This document shows, piece after piece, positions 15,266 through 16,816 of a stretch of 16,816 bases of DNA. The stretch is from Phycisphaerales bacterium UBA2396 (lineage in GTDB: Bacteria > Planctomycetota > Phycisphaerae > Phycisphaerales > UBA1924). A program made the translations under genes and the position numbers. Positions within the stretch are counted from its first letter, which is position 1. Every line of letters starts with the position of its first letter. The notes under the pieces were generated by a model. The model did not search any database. It saw only the letters and a list, made by a program, of their open reading frames with translations, and was not told where the DNA came from. The stretch spans positions 1-16,816 of the forward strand of contig DDSG01000182.1 in the NCBI GenBank assembly GCA_002343325.1, in the 5' to 3' direction.

Positions 15266-16363
15266 TCACCGTTCCGGGGAAGTTGATTCGAGCAGAACGT
15301 CCGCGAGTTGCGCCCGGTGGGTTCCGCCGCCGAGATCCAGGATCTGATAATCGATCGGGCGGAATCGGGCAGAAACGAAGATGTGGTCAAGGTGCGTGAT
15401 GGGGAAGCGGGCGGGCCACGTCCAGGCGGGTCCGCGTCCGGCGGCGTCGAAGGCGTGGGGCATGGAGCCGACGATCTCGCGGAGCGAGGCCGACCCACGA
15501 GGGGTGTTCATGTCGCCCAGGATGAGATCGGGCGGGGGGAAGCCCTTGGCGTCCCAGGGCTCGGCGCTGGGCCTGCCCTGCGGATCGAGCCGAACGATCG
15601 GCCCGGCGAAGTCGCGGATGGTCTGCGCCGCCTGACGGGCGACGCGCATGCGCCAGAGGCTCAGGTCGCTGGGCAGGTCGATGATCCAGACGACCATGGG
15701 GCGGGAGAGACCAGGTGGTGGTTCGAGTTCGAGGAAGACTGCGCGGCCGCGATCGACCCGGCTGGTGATCCCGTCGGGCGTGCGAGGATCGATGCCGATC
15801 CCCGGGTTGATGTTGAGCGAGATGACGGCAAAGGCCCGCAGACGCTGTTTGGAGAGGACGGCGAATCCCTCGCGGAAGAGAATCCCCCCGCCGCGGTAGT
15901 GGGCGAGGATCGCCTCCCAGGGCTGGAAGCTCGCGGGATTGATGACCACGAGGTTCGGGTCCAGTTCGATGAGTCGTTGCGTCCAGACGTTGCCCGGGTT
16001 GTACGAGCAGTTCCAATGCACGACGCGGTAGGGCTGATCGTGTGTTTCGGGTCTGGAACGAAGGACGCGCCATTCCACGGCGAGCGTGTAGGCGGTGATG
16101 AGCAGTGGGGTGGTGAGCGCGAGAACGCCGAGTACCCGGCGAGAGAACGTACGGGCAAGGACCCATCCGGCGGGGGCGAGGAGGAAGGCCGCCACGATGT
16201 AGGCCGGAGCGGGAACCCAGTAGAGGTACTGCGTCGGGTAGGTGGCGTCGGTGGCGAGGCGAGAGGCGATCCAGGCACCGAGCAGCAGAAACTGCAACGC
16301 AACGCCGAGCGTTGTGAGTGAGCGTGCGGCACGGGCGAGGAGGGCTCGCATCGAGGCGATCAT
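15266..16363 (-). CDS. Membrane-anchored endonuclease/exonuclease/phosphatase-fold protein
   Basis: The 365-aa protein has three hydrophobic helices (about 17-35, 50-70, 77-96) and then an EEP domain (about 113-360), likely on the outer face of the inner membrane. Domain marks are VVHWNCSYN (114-122, the Asn of strand 1), LILGDMNTP (280-288, the GDxN motif), THLDHIFVS (323-331) and GTHRAQLADV (347-356, in place of SDHRPV). The conserved metal-binding Glu of the QE motif is missing (DPNLVVINPASF, 135-146), and the usual histidine of the middle motif is replaced in WIIDLPSD. A phosphodiesterase or phosphatase role is inferred from the fold only and the active site looks altered. GGAG at 16369-16372, 5 nt before the ATG, supports the start; ATGA overlaps the GT9 stop by 4 bp. 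Confidence 0.78.
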   Translation of the reverse strand: MIASMRALLARAARSLTTLGVALQFLLLGAWIASRLATDATYPTQYLYWVPAPAYIVAAFLLAPAGWVLARTFSRRVLGVLALTTPLLITAYTLAVEWRVLRSRPETHDQPYRVVHWNCSYNPGNVWTQRLIELDPNLVVINPASFQPWEAILAHYRGGGILFREGFAVLSKQRLRAFAVISLNINPGIGIDPRTPDGITSRVDRGRAVFLELEPPPGLSRPMVVWIIDLPSDLSLWRMRVARQAAQTIRDFAGPIVRLDPQGRPSAEPWDAKGFPPPDLILGDMNTPRGSASLREIVGSMPHAFDAAGRGPAWTWPARFPITHLDHIFVSARFRPIDYQILDLGGGTHRAQLADVLLESTSPER

Positions 16364-16816
16364 TGGCGCTCCGCCCGGTGGATTGCGCCGAGGACCCGGT
16401 CCACCGGGAGCCAGGTCATGGGGCAGGGCGAGGGGGGGGCGATCACGCGGACCGCGGGCCCGACGGGGGACCAGCGGGCCGGATCGGTGGGGCCAAAGAG
16501 CGAGATCACGGGCAGGGCGAGTTGTGCGGCGAGGTGGGCCGGGCCGCAGTCGGCGGCGATGAGCCCTCGTGAAGCCAGCAGCGTGTCGGCGAGGTGATCG
16601 AGGGATTCGAGAAAGATCCCCCCCGCGTCGAGAAAGGCCGCGTGCTGGGTGCTGGTCCATCGTTCGCGTTCCGCCTCGCCGGCCAGCAGTGTTGAGGGAA
16701 TCGAGCGGGCGAGGATGATCCAGCGATCGAGAGGCCATTGCTTGGCGAGCCCGCCCGCCCCGGCGTGGAGAGCCCAACGCTCGCCCCGGAGTGGGCGGGG
16801 AGGCGGGGGGTTGTCG
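16360..16816 (-). CDS. Glycosyltransferase family 9 (heptosyltransferase-like), N-terminus cut by the window edge
   Basis: Only the C-terminal 151 residues are present; the gene continues beyond the right edge. GT9 enzymes add heptose or related sugars to lipopolysaccharide or similar acceptors. Family marks are ALHAGAGGLAKQWPLDRW (the nucleotide-sugar loop, normally HPGSG-xxK-W), GIFLESLDHLADTLLASRGLIAADCGPAHLAAQLALPVISLFGPTDPARW, split here by helices, with GPAH and FGPTDP as the strongest blocks. The stop TGA overlaps the start of the EEP gene (ATGA), so the two are coupled. It is the first visible gene of the four-gene minus-strand operon. Sugar and acceptor are unknown. Confidence 0.88.
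   Translation of the reverse strand, partial: DNPPPPRPLRGERWALHAGAGGLAKQWPLDRWIILARSIPSTLLAGEAERERWTSTQHAAFLDAGGIFLESLDHLADTLLASRGLIAADCGPAHLAAQLALPVISLFGPTDPARWSPVGPAVRVIAPPSPCPMTWLPVDRVLGAIHRAERQ

Noticed and set aside
14251..15399. 382-aa plus-strand frame opposite the sigma-like gene
   Set aside because: No domain; the minus-strand genes show tight coupling and family motifs, so this is probably a shadow.
16364..16777. 138-residue N-terminal extension of the EEP protein
   Set aside because: It is an Arg/Pro-rich reading of the GT9 gene in the wrong frame; the GT9 frame has clear family motifs.

Overview
The window is GC-rich, densely coding bacterial DNA, most likely from the Planctomycetota and possibly the Phycisphaerae. 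The best lineage marker is EF-Tu. Its switch I region reads TVRDANKTVTI where most bacteria have ARGITI, a variant I recall from planctomycete EF-Tu. A sigma-like protein of the planctomycete ECF type, several secreted proteins and LolA-like and GT9 proteins (a Gram-negative style envelope) agree with this. The assignment rests on memory of families, not on a search.

Left block (1-2226, minus strand): a GT4 glycosyltransferase is followed, with a 74-bp overlap, by a secreted protein of unknown function that runs off the left edge. Only 35 bp away and divergent is a stand-alone trpE (2262-3908, plus strand).

Envelope block (3914-8875): two minus-strand genes, a LolA-like secreted protein and a secreted TPR protein with a gluzincin-type HExxH metallopeptidase domain. 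Divergent from them is a plus-strand pair, a small two-helix membrane protein and a periplasmic YceI-family protein. A bidirectional terminator closes this block.

Core information-processing operon (8966-12646, minus strand): a strong sigma-70-type promoter, tRNA-Thr(GGU), tuf, rpmG, tRNA-Trp(CCA), secE, nusG. This is the familiar bacterial order, but it stops at nusG with a terminator and convergent yceI. In many bacteria rplK-rplA-rplJ-rplL would follow. SecE is very long (261 aa, three predicted helices) and its start codon lies 4 nt after the tRNA-Trp 3' end.

Right block: a secreted S41-family peptidase-like protein (plus strand), which lacks the lysine expected of CTP-type S41 enzymes, ends in a strong terminator. 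Then comes a tightly coupled minus-strand operon: GT9 glycosyltransferase (off the right edge), a membrane-anchored EEP-fold protein, a sigma-factor-like protein and a small helical protein of unknown function. Spacings are a 4-bp ATGA overlap, 28 bp and 1 bp.

The + strand changes from C-rich to G-rich inside the S41 gene, around 13.0-13.4 kb, independently of gene direction. No CRISPR array, insertion sequence or phage gene was seen. The most unusual items are the coupled sigma-like/small-protein pair, the tRNA-secE junction with the enlarged SecE, and the skew switch.
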